The position numbers were made by a program, and so were the translations under genes. Below the pieces are notes generated by a model. That model was not told the origin of the DNA. It did not search any database and was given only the letters and a program-made list of their open reading frames with translations. Shown here piece after piece: positions 43,291 to 51,718 of a stretch of DNA of 64,000 nt; within the stretch, counting starts at the first letter, position 1, and each line of letters begins with the position of its first letter. The DNA comes from Pseudomonas sp. ABC1 (GTDB lineage Bacteria > Pseudomonadota > Gammaproteobacteria > Pseudomonadales > Pseudomonadaceae), in the NCBI RefSeq assembly GCF_013395055.1, contig NZ_CP058349.1, positions 3,595,501-3,659,500 of the forward strand, written 5' to 3'.

Positions 43291-45330
43291 ATGCGCTATG
43301 TACGCAAGCTGCTGGTATGGCTGGTCGCCGTTTCCCTGTTGCTGATTGCAGCGCTTATCGTGTTTCTGGCGTTGTTCGATTGGAATCGGGCGCGCCCGCT
43401 GATCAACGAGCAGGTCTCGGCAGCACTCGACCGACCGTTCGCCATCGAGGGTGATTTGCGCGTGGTCTGGCAGCGCGAAGCTGGCCAGCAACGGTTGGGT
43501 GCCTGGATACCCTGGCCGCATATCTCCGCCGAGCGGCTGCGCCTGGGGAATCCCGAATGGGCGCAGGGCGATACCTTCATCAGCCTCGACAGTGTGCGTT
43601 TGCGCCTGTCGCCGTTGCCGCTACTGTGGAAGACCGTGAGCATTCCGAGTATTGAGTTAGGGGGGCCGATTGTCGATCTGCAGCGCCTGGCTGATGGGCG
43701 GGCCAACTGGGTGTTCGACCTGGGCAACGAGCGCTCGGAGGCGAGCAGCCCCTGGACGCTGGACATTGGCACCATCGGTTTCGACAAAGGCCAGGTCAAG
43801 CTCGATGACAAAAGCAGCGACACCCGCCTGGAGGCCTCGGTAGAGCCGCTCGGCGAGCCCATTCCTTTCGCCGAGATCGTTGGCAAGGGCGTTGCCGAGC
43901 GCCTGGCCGAGACGACTGCCCGCGCACAGGATTACGCCTTTGCCTGGCAGGCCAAGGGCCGTTTCCGTGGTCAGGCGGTGACTGGCACCGGCAAGGTCGG
44001 GGGGCTGCTGGCGTTGCACGACGCCGCGCAGCCTTTCCCGTTGCAGGTGGACCTGCGCATCGGCACCACCCATATCGTCCTGGCAGGTAGCCTGACTGAC
44101 CCACAGAACCTCGGTGCACTGGATCTGCGCCTGAGTCTGTCCGGTAGCAGCCTGGGCCAACTCTACCCACTGACTGGCGTGACCCTGCCGGAAACCTCGC
44201 GTTACAGCACCGATGGCCGTCTGCAGGCGGACTTGCGTGACAGCGATGGCGCCGTCTTTCGCTACCTCGGCTTCAATGGGCGTATCGGCGACAGCGATAT
44301 CCACGGTGACCTGACCTTCGTTGCCCGTGAGCCCCGCCCCAAGCTGTCCGGGCAACTGACGTCCAACCAGTTGCTGTTCAGCGACCTGGCGCCGCTGATC
44401 GGCGCCAACCCGACTGCCGAGAAGAACACGTCGGGAGGCCCGCCGACGAATCGCGTTCTGCCTGCTGCCGAGTTTCGCACTGACCGCTGGCGCGCCATGG
44501 ATGCCGACGTGCGTTTCATTGGCAAGCGCATCGTGCACAGTGAACAACTGCCCCTCAGCGGCCTGGACACCCATGTGGTGCTCAATGATGGCCGGCTCTC
44601 CCTGGAGCCACTGCGCTTTGGCCTGGCGGGTGGCCAGCTCGATGCGAACATACGCCTCGACGGCGCATCCACGCCGTTGCAGGGGCGGATGCGCGTGCGT
44701 GCGCGGGATCTCAAGCTCAAGCAACTGTTTCCCGGTTTCGCACCCATGCAGACGAGTTTTGGTGAGCTCAACGGTGATGCCAGCCTGGCAGGTCGTGGCA
44801 ACTCCTTGGCCGCCTTGCTGGGCGGCGCGGACGGGGAGCTGAAGATGCTGATCAACGATGGCGCGGTCAGCCGTGGCCTGATGGAAATCGCCGGGCTTAA
44901 CGTGGGCAATTACCTGGTGGGGCGGCTGTTCGGGGACGATGAAGTGAAGATTCACTGCGCCGCCGCCGACCTTGGCATCAAGCAGGGGCTGATGAGTGCG
45001 CGCCTGTTCGTCATCGATACCGACAATGCAGTGATCAAGGTCGACGGCAGTGCCAACTTCGCCACCGAACGGCTGGATTTCACCATTACGCCGGCGACCA
45101 AGGGGCTGCGCATTTTCTCCCTGCGCTCGCCACTCTACGTGCGCGGGACGTTCAAGACGCCGGATGCGGGTGTGCAGGTCACACCCTTGGCGTTGCGCGG
45201 AGCCGGCCTGGTGGCGCTTGGCGTGGCCGTGGCGCCAGCGGCAGGTTTGCTGGCGCTGGTGGCACCCAGTGCCGGCGATGAGCCGAGCCAGTGCGAGCCA
45301 CTGCTGCGGCAGATACAGGGCGGTGGTTGA
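43291..45330 (+). CDS. AsmA-family envelope protein
   Basis: A 679-aa protein with one N-terminal helix (residues about 6-28, LLVWLVAVSLLLIAALIVFL) and a large periplasmic beta-rich domain. The N-terminal AsmA block (RPFAIEGDLRVVWQ, then IPWPHISAERLRLGNPEWA) and the C-terminal block (LNGDASLAGRGNSLAALLGG) identify the family. AsmA-like proteins are thought to help lipids move between the membranes. ATG 43291 follows AAAGGAGGT; another ATG 4 bp earlier is out of frame. Confidence 0.9.
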   Translation: MRYVRKLLVWLVAVSLLLIAALIVFLALFDWNRARPLINEQVSAALDRPFAIEGDLRVVWQREAGQQRLGAWIPWPHISAERLRLGNPEWAQGDTFISLDSVRLRLSPLPLLWKTVSIPSIELGGPIVDLQRLADGRANWVFDLGNERSEASSPWTLDIGTIGFDKGQVKLDDKSSDTRLEASVEPLGEPIPFAEIVGKGVAERLAETTARAQDYAFAWQAKGRFRGQAVTGTGKVGGLLALHDAAQPFPLQVDLRIGTTHIVLAGSLTDPQNLGALDLRLSLSGSSLGQLYPLTGVTLPETSRYSTDGRLQADLRDSDGAVFRYLGFNGRIGDSDIHGDLTFVAREPRPKLSGQLTSNQLLFSDLAPLIGANPTAEKNTSGGPPTNRVLPAAEFRTDRWRAMDADVRFIGKRIVHSEQLPLSGLDTHVVLNDGRLSLEPLRFGLAGGQLDANIRLDGASTPLQGRMRVRARDLKLKQLFPGFAPMQTSFGELNGDASLAGRGNSLAALLGGADGELKMLINDGAVSRGLMEIAGLNVGNYLVGRLFGDDEVKIHCAAADLGIKQGLMSARLFVIDTDNAVIKVDGSANFATERLDFTITPATKGLRIFSLRSPLYVRGTFKTPDAGVQVTPLALRGAGLVALGVAVAPAAGLLALVAPSAGDEPSQCEPLLRQIQGGG

Positions 45331-45412
45331 GCGCGTCTGCTTCGGTTGTCGCATATGGACAGGGCCCCGGCAGGCATGCAATCTTTCATGCCCCATGCAT
45401 TCGGTCGTTCCC

Positions 45413-46561
45413 ATGATCCAGAGCAAGCTGCCCAGCGTCGGCACCACCATCTTCACCACCATGTCCCAGCTCGCGGCGCAGACCGGGGCGATCAACCTTT
45501 CCCAGGGCTTTCCCGACTTCGATGGGCCGGAGGCACTGCGCGAGGCGGTGGCCCGGCATGTGATGGCCGGGCATAACCAGTACGCCCCGATGACGGGCTT
45601 GCCGGCCTTGCGCGAGCAGGTCGCGGCCAAGGTCGCCGCGCTCTATGGGCGTGTAGTGAGCGCCGAGCAGGAAGTGACCATCACCCCCGGTGCGACCGAG
45701 GCCTTGTTCTGCTCGATCCAGGCGCTGGTGCGCCCGGGCGATGAGGTGATCGTGTTCGATCCGAGCTACGACAGCTACGCCCCGGCAGTCGAGTTGGCCG
45801 GAGGGCGTTGCATCCATCTGCAACTGACGCGGCCCGACTTCGCCATCGACTGGCAGGCACTGGCCGAGGCCATCGGCCAGCGTACGCGGCTGATCGTTCT
45901 GAATACCCCGCACAACCCCAGTGGCGCGTTGATTTCCCGGGCTGACCTCGACCAGTTGGCTGGGCTGATCCGTGAGCGCGAGATTTACCTGCTGAGTGAC
46001 GAGGTGTACGAGCATCTGGTCTTCGATGGACGCGAGCATGCCAGCGTGCTGCGCCACGAAGAGCTGTACCAACGCGCCCTGGTGGTCAGCTCCTTTGGCA
46101 AGACCTACCACGTCACCGGCTGGAAGACGGGCTATGCCATTGCGCCACCGGCCCTGACCGCCGAACTGCGCAAGGTGCACCAGTACGTCAGCTTCTGCGG
46201 GGTAACGCCGCTGCAGTGGGCACTGGCGGACTTCATGGCAGCCTATCCGCAGCACATCGCCGAGTTGCCGGATTTCTACCAGGCCAAGCGCGACTTGTTC
46301 TGCGACTTGCTGGCCGGGTCGCGTTTCACCTTCACCCGCTCACCGGGTACCTATTTCCAGGTGGCCGACTATTCGGCGATCCGTCCCGATTTGAACGATG
46401 TGCAGATGGCCGAGTGGCTGACCCGCGAGCATGGCGTGGCGACCATTCCGGTTTCCGTATTCTATAAAGAGGCGCCGTCCGACCTGCGGCTGGTGCGTTT
46501 CTGCTTTGCCAAACGGGAGGAGACGCTGCGCCAGGCAGCGCAACGACTATGCGCGATCTGA
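45413..46561 (+). CDS. PLP-dependent aminotransferase, methionine/glutamine type (YbdL-like)
   Basis: A 382-aa class I/II aminotransferase. The PLP lysine is in SSFGKTYHVTGWKTGYA and the N-terminal SKLPSVGTTIFTTMSQLA, then INLSQGFPDFDGP, match E. coli YbdL (methionine transaminase). ATG 45395 would add MHSVVP; no Shine-Dalgarno settles the choice. The stop overlaps the following omega-amidase gene, which suggests they act in sequence on 2-oxo acid amides. Confidence 0.87.
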   Translation: MIQSKLPSVGTTIFTTMSQLAAQTGAINLSQGFPDFDGPEALREAVARHVMAGHNQYAPMTGLPALREQVAAKVAALYGRVVSAEQEVTITPGATEALFCSIQALVRPGDEVIVFDPSYDSYAPAVELAGGRCIHLQLTRPDFAIDWQALAEAIGQRTRLIVLNTPHNPSGALISRADLDQLAGLIREREIYLLSDEVYEHLVFDGREHASVLRHEELYQRALVVSSFGKTYHVTGWKTGYAIAPPALTAELRKVHQYVSFCGVTPLQWALADFMAAYPQHIAELPDFYQAKRDLFCDLLAGSRFTFTRSPGTYFQVADYSAIRPDLNDVQMAEWLTREHGVATIPVSVFYKEAPSDLRLVRFCFAKREETLRQAAQRLCAI

Positions 46562-47343
46562 GCCAATTACCCGACCTCGAACTGGCGCTGATCCAGACCG
46601 ATCTGGTCTGGCAGGACGCCGAAGCCAACCGCCGTCGCTTCGAGCCGCTGCTGGAGCAGGCACGTGGTGCCGACCTGGTGGTGCTGCCGGAGATGTTCAC
46701 CACGGCTTTCTCGATGGACTCCGCCGCCCTGGCCGAACCCGAGCAGGGACCGAGCCATGTCTGGCTGCGCGAACAGGCACAGCGTATCGGTGCGGTGATC
46801 ACTGGTAGCCTGATCACCCAGGCCGCCGATGGCAGTTACCGCAATCGTTTGCTGTGGGCAAGGCCCGATGGCCGGGTGTCGCATTATGACAAGCGCCATC
46901 TGTTCCGCATGGCTGGCGAGCACAAGCACTACACGGCGGGCGAGGAGCAGGCGCTGTTCGAGCTCAAGGGCTGGCAGGTGCGACCGCTGATCTGCTACGA
47001 CCTGCGCTTCCCGGTATGGAGCCGAGACCCCCATGGCACCGATCTGCTGCTCTACACAGCCAACTGGCCAGCTGCGCGTCGCGATGCCTGGAACCGCCTG
47101 TTGCCGGCGCGGGCCATCGAGAACCTGTGCTATGTCGCTGCTGTCAACCGCGTCGGCAGCGATGGCAAGGGTTATCCCTACAGCGGCGACAGCCAGGTGC
47201 TGGATTTCCTGGGTGATCCGTTGCTGACGGCGGGGGAGGCCGACGGTGTCTTCCGTACCACCCTCAAGGCCGCTGATCTGGCGCGCTTCCGTGAGCGTTT
47301 TCCTGCCTATCAGGATGCCGACCCCTTCGTCTTCTCGTCCTGA
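46549..47343 (+). CDS. Omega-amidase, nitrilase superfamily (YafV/Nit2-like)
   Basis: A 264-aa enzyme with the Glu-Lys-Cys triad: Glu48 in VVLPEMFTTAF, Lys115 in SHYDKRHLF and Cys149 in PLICYDLRFPVW. YafV-type enzymes hydrolyse 2-oxoglutaramate or 2-oxosuccinamate left by glutamine- or asparagine-dependent transamination. Its first 13 bp overlap the aminotransferase gene, which supports a joint transaminase/omega-amidase route, for example in methionine salvage. Confidence 0.9.
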   Translation: MRDLSQLPDLELALIQTDLVWQDAEANRRRFEPLLEQARGADLVVLPEMFTTAFSMDSAALAEPEQGPSHVWLREQAQRIGAVITGSLITQAADGSYRNRLLWARPDGRVSHYDKRHLFRMAGEHKHYTAGEEQALFELKGWQVRPLICYDLRFPVWSRDPHGTDLLLYTANWPAARRDAWNRLLPARAIENLCYVAAVNRVGSDGKGYPYSGDSQVLDFLGDPLLTAGEADGVFRTTLKAADLARFRERFPAYQDADPFVFSS

Positions 47344-47349
47344 GTGTCC

Positions 47350-47384
47350 AGGCCTCTAGCGCGTATTGGAGCGCGTAGAGGCCT
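47350..47384. terminator. Hairpin between convergent genes
   Basis: AGGCCTCTA-GCGCG and its complement with one bulge, 8-nt loop, lie just after the omega-amidase stop and 38 bp before the end of the oppositely oriented dehydrogenase gene. No T-run. Confidence 0.5.
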
Positions 47385-47421
47385 CGGTAAGGGTGGTTAT
47401 ACGTCGAGCTTCCCGTTCTGA

Positions 47422-48474
47422 TCAGGCCGTTTTCAGCGAGGCCATGTCGATCACGAATCGGTACTTCACGTCGCTCTTGAGCATGCGTTCGTAGGCTTCG
47501 TTGATGTTCTGGATGTCGATCATCTCGATCTCCGAGACGATGCCGTGTTCGGCGCAGAAATCGAGCATTTCTTGGGTTTCTGCGATACCGCCGATCAGCG
47601 AGCCGGCCAGGCGGCGGCGTTTGAAGATCAGGCCGAAGACATCCGGCGACGGATGGGGCGAGTCCGGGGCGCCGACCAGGGTCATGGTGCAGTCACGCTT
47701 GAGCAGCGTGAGGAATGCGTTCAGGTCATGTGGCGCCGCGACCGTGTTGAGGATGAAGTCGAAGCTGTTCAGGTGCGCATTCATCTCGTCCGGGTTCTTC
47801 GACACCACCACTTCGGCAGCGCCCAGGCGCAGGGCGTCCTCGCGTTTACCGGGGGAGGTAGTGAACAGCACCACATGGGCGCCCATGGCCTTGGCGATCT
47901 TCACCGCCATATGGCCCAACCCGCCAAGGCCGACGACGCCGACCTTCTGGCCCGGCCCGACTTTCCACTGGCGCAGCGGCGAGTAGGTGGTGATGCCAGC
48001 ACACAGCAGCGGCGCCACTGCGGCCAGGTTGTCGCTGTGGGAGATGCGCAGGACGAACTTTTCATCCACCACGATGCTGTCGGAATAACCGCCCAGTGTG
48101 TTCTCACCGCCGAATACCGGGCCGTTGTAGGTGCCGGTGAAGCCGTTCTCGCAGTACTGCTCCAGGCCTTCGCCACAGGACGGGCAACTACGGCAACTGT
48201 CGACCATGCAGCCGACGCCTGCCAGTTCACCGACCTTGAATCCCTTGACGTTGGCGCCGACGGCAACCACACGGCCAACGATCTCGTGGCCGGGTACGGA
48301 GGGATAGAGGGTGTTGTGCCATTCGTTGCGGGCGGTATGCAGGTCGGAGTGGCAGACGCCACAGTAGAGGATTTCAATCTGTACATCGCTGGCGCCCGGG
48401 CTGCGGCGCTGGAAGGCATAGGGTTGCAGAGGCGAGTCCGATGTGTGGGCGGCGTAGCCTTTGGCTTCGATCAT
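47422..48474 (-). CDS. Zinc-dependent alcohol/aldehyde dehydrogenase (YahK/cinnamyl-type)
   Basis: A 350-aa medium-chain dehydrogenase. Catalytic Zn ligands are Cys in YCGVCHSDLH, His in PGHEIVG and a Cys in LLCAGITTY; the structural Zn site is CRSCPSCGEGLEQYC; the Rossmann motif is GLGGLGHMAVK. This resembles NADP-dependent aldehyde reductases of the YahK type, with substrate unknown. ATG 48474 begins MIEAKGYAAH; the open frame further upstream is not family-like. Confidence 0.88.
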   Translation of the reverse strand: MIEAKGYAAHTSDSPLQPYAFQRRSPGASDVQIEILYCGVCHSDLHTARNEWHNTLYPSVPGHEIVGRVVAVGANVKGFKVGELAGVGCMVDSCRSCPSCGEGLEQYCENGFTGTYNGPVFGGENTLGGYSDSIVVDEKFVLRISHSDNLAAVAPLLCAGITTYSPLRQWKVGPGQKVGVVGLGGLGHMAVKIAKAMGAHVVLFTTSPGKREDALRLGAAEVVVSKNPDEMNAHLNSFDFILNTVAAPHDLNAFLTLLKRDCTMTLVGAPDSPHPSPDVFGLIFKRRRLAGSLIGGIAETQEMLDFCAEHGIVSEIEMIDIQNINEAYERMLKSDVKYRFVIDMASLKTA

Positions 48475-48638
48475 GGTCGTTTTCTCATCGCTTATCGTGG
48501 GTACCAGGGGAGCAAACCATGGCATAGATGGTAGGCCCAGGCCAAGAACCTGACAGGAACAAGGCTCGCGCCTATGCAGGTCGAGTGATCGATGGGGACC
48601 ATTGGGGCACTGATGGGAAAGGTTGTGGAGCTGGAAAA

Positions 48639-48667
48639 GCAAAGGCCCCGCATTGCGGGGCCTTTGC
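48639..48667 (-). terminator. aceA terminator
   Basis: A perfect 13-bp stem (GCAAAGGCCCCGC and its complement), 3-nt loop, followed on the minus strand by TTTTCC, 45 bp past aceA. Strong intrinsic terminator. Confidence 0.88.
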
Positions 48668-48711
48668 TTGTTACGGGGTACGCGCTGGAGGGCGCGTACC
48701 GCACACCGGAA

Positions 48712-50307
48712 TCAGTGGAACTGGTTCATGGTGTTGTCTTTACCGCTCGCTTTCAGAGCCGCTTCACCAGCGAAGTACTCTTTATGGTTGTCGCCGATGT
48801 CGGAGCCAGCCATGTTCTGGTGCTTGACGCAGGCGATGCCCTGGCGCAGTTCTTCACGCTGTACACCCTTGACGTAGGCCAGCATGCCTTGGTCGGCGAA
48901 GTACCCTTTGGCCAGGTTGTCGGTGGACAGCGCGGCGGTGTGGTAGGTCGGCAGGGTGATCAGGTGGTGGAAGATACCGGCGTGGGCCGAACCGTCGCGT
49001 TGGAAGGTACGGATCTTCTCGTCGGCAACCTGAGCCAATTCGGTGGCATCGTATTCGACGCTCATCAGCTTGGCGCGGTCGTAGGCGGAAACATCCTTGC
49101 CTTCGGCAACGAATGCATCGAACACTTGCTGACGGAAGTTCAGGGTCCAGTTGAAGGACGGGCTGTTGTTGTAGACCAGCTTGGCGTTCGGGATCACCTT
49201 GCGGATCTCGTCAACCATGGCAGCGATCTGGCCAACGTGCGGCTTCTCGGTTTCGATCCAGAGCAGGTCGGCGCCGTTCTGCAGCGAGGTGATGCAGTCC
49301 AGTACGCAGCGTGCTTCGCCAGTGCCAGCACGGAACTGGAACAAGTTGGACGGCAGGCGCTTCGGACGCAGCAGTTTGCCTTCGCGGTTGATGACGACGT
49401 CGCCATTGCCCAGCTCGGCAGCGGAGACTTCTTCGCAATCCAGGAATGCGTTGTACTGGTCGCCCAGGTCGCCTGGCTCTTTGGTCACGGCGATCTGCTT
49501 GGTCAGGCCGGCACCCAGGGAGTCGGTACGCGCAACGATGATACCGTTGTCGATGCCCAGCTCGAGGAAGGCGTAGCGAACAGCGGCAATCTTGGCCAGG
49601 AAGTCGGCGTGAGGAACGGTCACTTTACCGTCCTGGTGGCCGCACTGCTTCTCGTCGGAAACCTGGTTCTCGATCTGGATGCAGCAGGCACCGGCTTCGA
49701 TCATGCGCTTGGCCAGCAGGTAGGTGGCTTCCGGGTTACCGAAACCAGCGTCGATGTCGGCGATGATCGGTACGATGTGGGTCTCGTAGTTGTCGATCTG
49801 CGACTGGATGTCGGCAGCCTTGGCGCTGTCGCCGGCTTCGCGGGCGGCGTCCAGGGCGGTGAACAGCAGGTCCAGTTCGCGGGAGTCAGCCTGACGCAGG
49901 AAGGTGTAGAGCTCTTCGATCAGGCCGGAAACGGCGGTTTTCTCGTGCATGGACTGGTCGGGCAGCGGGCCGAAATCGGAACGCAGCGCGGCAACCATCC
50001 AGCCGGACAGGTACAGGTAGCGCTTGTTGGTGGTCTTCAGGTGCTTCTTGATCGAGATCAGCTTCTGCTGTCCGATGAAGCCATGCCAGCAACCCAGCGA
50101 CTGCGTGTAGACGGAAGCGTCGGCGTCGTACTCGGCCATGTCTTTGCGCATGATGTCAGCGGTGTACTGGGCGATTTCCAGGCCGGTCTTGAAGCGGTTC
50201 TGGGCGCGCATGCGGGCGACGGATTCAGGGTTGATAGCGCTCCAGCTGCTGCCAGCGGCTTCTTTGAGAGCGGCAACTGCCTTGATGTCGTTTTGATAAG
50301 CGGACAT
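48712..50307 (-). CDS. aceA: Isocitrate lyase
   Basis: A 531-aa long-form isocitrate lyase that splits isocitrate to glyoxylate and succinate in the glyoxylate shunt. The catalytic Cys222 is in KQCGHQDGK (KKCGH in E. coli); further family blocks are GFGNPEATYLLAK and NNSPSFNWTLNF. The length is typical of Pseudomonas and Acinetobacter and about 100 aa longer than E. coli AceA. ATG 50307 (MSAYQNDIKA) is preferred over an ATG two codons upstream. It competes with Idh, encoded 8 kb away, for isocitrate. Confidence 0.97.
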   Translation of the reverse strand: MSAYQNDIKAVAALKEAAGSSWSAINPESVARMRAQNRFKTGLEIAQYTADIMRKDMAEYDADASVYTQSLGCWHGFIGQQKLISIKKHLKTTNKRYLYLSGWMVAALRSDFGPLPDQSMHEKTAVSGLIEELYTFLRQADSRELDLLFTALDAAREAGDSAKAADIQSQIDNYETHIVPIIADIDAGFGNPEATYLLAKRMIEAGACCIQIENQVSDEKQCGHQDGKVTVPHADFLAKIAAVRYAFLELGIDNGIIVARTDSLGAGLTKQIAVTKEPGDLGDQYNAFLDCEEVSAAELGNGDVVINREGKLLRPKRLPSNLFQFRAGTGEARCVLDCITSLQNGADLLWIETEKPHVGQIAAMVDEIRKVIPNAKLVYNNSPSFNWTLNFRQQVFDAFVAEGKDVSAYDRAKLMSVEYDATELAQVADEKIRTFQRDGSAHAGIFHHLITLPTYHTAALSTDNLAKGYFADQGMLAYVKGVQREELRQGIACVKHQNMAGSDIGDNHKEYFAGEAALKASGKDNTMNQFH

Positions 50308-50697
50308 GGTCAATCCTTCAAAGATACGGGTTGGTTAGGGTACCGACTGCTCCCGCCGAGAACCTGCGTGCTGGCATTGATCGGTGCGGCACCAGGCAGA
50401 GCGTCGAAATATCGACTGGGCGAAACGTTGATCCGAAGGTGACGGGGGCTGTTTCATCGGGCTTGGGGCAGAACCGCGCAGAGTGTGGAGCATTCTGTCG
50501 TCGTCTTGATCGTTCGACGTCGCGGTGGCCGGCAGGACCGATGCATCAGGCGCTTCCCCGTCCCACGGGACGACTCGTTCCAGTCGCAACCTCGTCAGTC
50601 TGCCTTGTGAGCAGTACAGTCACGGAGCGGCCCTGCTGGTTGGCTTGAGCACGCTCCGGGAGCCTTTTTCAGGCCCCTGGTTAGCGGGAGCGAGGCC
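50308..50697 (-). other. Long aceA leader
   Basis: If the promoter at 50698-50726 is right, the aceA mRNA has a leader of about 385 nt. No ORF in it is convincing. It contains small hairpins, for example CGTCCC/GGGACG at 50559-50572. Its job is unknown; it could be a site for post-transcriptional control. Confidence 0.45.
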
Positions 50698-50726
50698 ATC
50701 ATGCTCCGGGCAAAATGCTTCGTCAA
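50698..50726 (-). promoter_or_regulatory. aceA promoter
   Basis: On the minus strand TTGACG (50721-50726) and CATGAT (50698-50703) have ideal 17-bp spacing. The palindromic operator lies just upstream. Confidence 0.7.
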
Positions 50727-50733
50727 TGCTTTT

Positions 50734-50759
50734 TGTAGTGTTTTTTGTAGTGCACTACA
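50734..50759. promoter_or_regulatory. Probable RpiR-family (RccR/HexR-type) operator upstream of aceA
   Basis: TGTAGTGCACTACA at 50746-50759 is a perfect 14-bp palindrome, and an extra half-site TGTAGTG lies 12 bp away at 50734-50740, immediately upstream of the aceA -35. TGTAGT/ACTACA half-sites resemble those of the sugar-phosphate-responsive regulators RccR and HexR, which control aceA and central metabolism in pseudomonads. The assignment to one regulator is inference. Confidence 0.55.
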
Positions 50760-50784
50760 TTTTGCGGGGAAAGGCCAAAAGAGC

Positions 50785-51585
50785 CTATTGGAGTATATCC
50801 ACCTTTAGTCTTAGGCTCAGGTTTCGCGGGCCTTCGGTGCTGTAGCGGCGGCTGCCGGATACTTGCCTTGAGTCGGCCTCTTCATCGACCTCGGCGACGC
50901 TGATCCACTCCCCGAGATTGCCGCTGACCCGGGTGCTGCTGTCTCGGGTCTCGATGCGGTTGGTCTGCTGTCCGGCCAGGCTGTCGCGACGTGTTTCCAG
51001 CGTGACCTCCACACGATTGCCGATGACCTGGGCGGTTGCCTGGAAGCCGTTCACGAGCGGCTGATAGCGCGTTTCGCGCTGAGGGCGGCCATAGGCGTCC
51101 GTGGTGGTGCTTTCCAGGGGAATGACCTGCCCGGTCTGGATCATCACCGGCTGGCCTTCGAGGGTCTGGATGCGGCGGATGCCGCCGTCGTTACCCTGGG
51201 TCTGGTAGCGGATGCTCCGCCCCTGCGTCGGGGGAGGTTGGTCCGCCTGTCCCATGTCGGCGGTGGTTGCATCGTCCAGCGTGCGATAGTCGCTGTGCGT
51301 GCGGGCCGAGCGGTCCTGGGTGTCGACGCTGATCAGCAGGCGCCTGGGTTCCTTGTCCAGTTGGCGCAAGACATCACGCAGCCCGGCAATGGCCTCTGGC
51401 GGGGCGTTGACGATCAACTGGTTCTCATGGGCGGTGACCGTGCCCTGGTTACCGATGACCGACTGTGCGACCGGCAACAAGTGCTCACCGAGGCGGAAGT
51501 CCAGCGTGATGACCTCGGTGGCGGCCTGGAGGGGCAGGCTGGCGATGAGGGCGAGGCCAGCGAGGATGCTGCGCAGAATGGCCAT
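50785..51585 (-). CDS. Stand-alone secretin-N-domain (NolW-like) exported protein
   Basis: A 266-aa protein with a signal peptide (LRSILAGLALIASLPLQA) and one secretin N1-type domain (residues about 22-90: VITLDFRLGEHLLPVAQSVI, then LIVNAPPEAIAGLRDVLRQL and a VDTQD strand). The remaining 170 residues form beta-rich sequence ending in LKVDILQ, with no secretin pore domain. Its function is unknown; similar small proteins occur beside aceA in other Pseudomonas. ATG 51585 has GGAG 8 bases upstream; an ATG at 51606 is also in frame. Confidence 0.65.
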   Translation of the reverse strand: MAILRSILAGLALIASLPLQAATEVITLDFRLGEHLLPVAQSVIGNQGTVTAHENQLIVNAPPEAIAGLRDVLRQLDKEPRRLLISVDTQDRSARTHSDYRTLDDATTADMGQADQPPPTQGRSIRYQTQGNDGGIRRIQTLEGQPVMIQTGQVIPLESTTTDAYGRPQRETRYQPLVNGFQATAQVIGNRVEVTLETRRDSLAGQQTNRIETRDSSTRVSGNLGEWISVAEVDEEADSRQVSGSRRYSTEGPRNLSLRLKVDILQ

Positions 51586-51718
51586 GGAAAAGGCTCCGGA
51601 ATGCATGTGGGGAGATTGAGTGTTTTTCGTGCTTTTTTCCAGCATTCACATCGATGTCGCCAGCGAGTGCGTGTGCCTACAATGATGTCCTCGTTCAGTA
51701 CATAGGGCAGGAAGCGAC

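Noticed and set aside
41454..45630. Minus-strand frames of 593 and 657 codons opposite der and the AsmA gene
   Set aside because: They lie wholly or mostly antisense to confirmed genes and look like composition artefacts.
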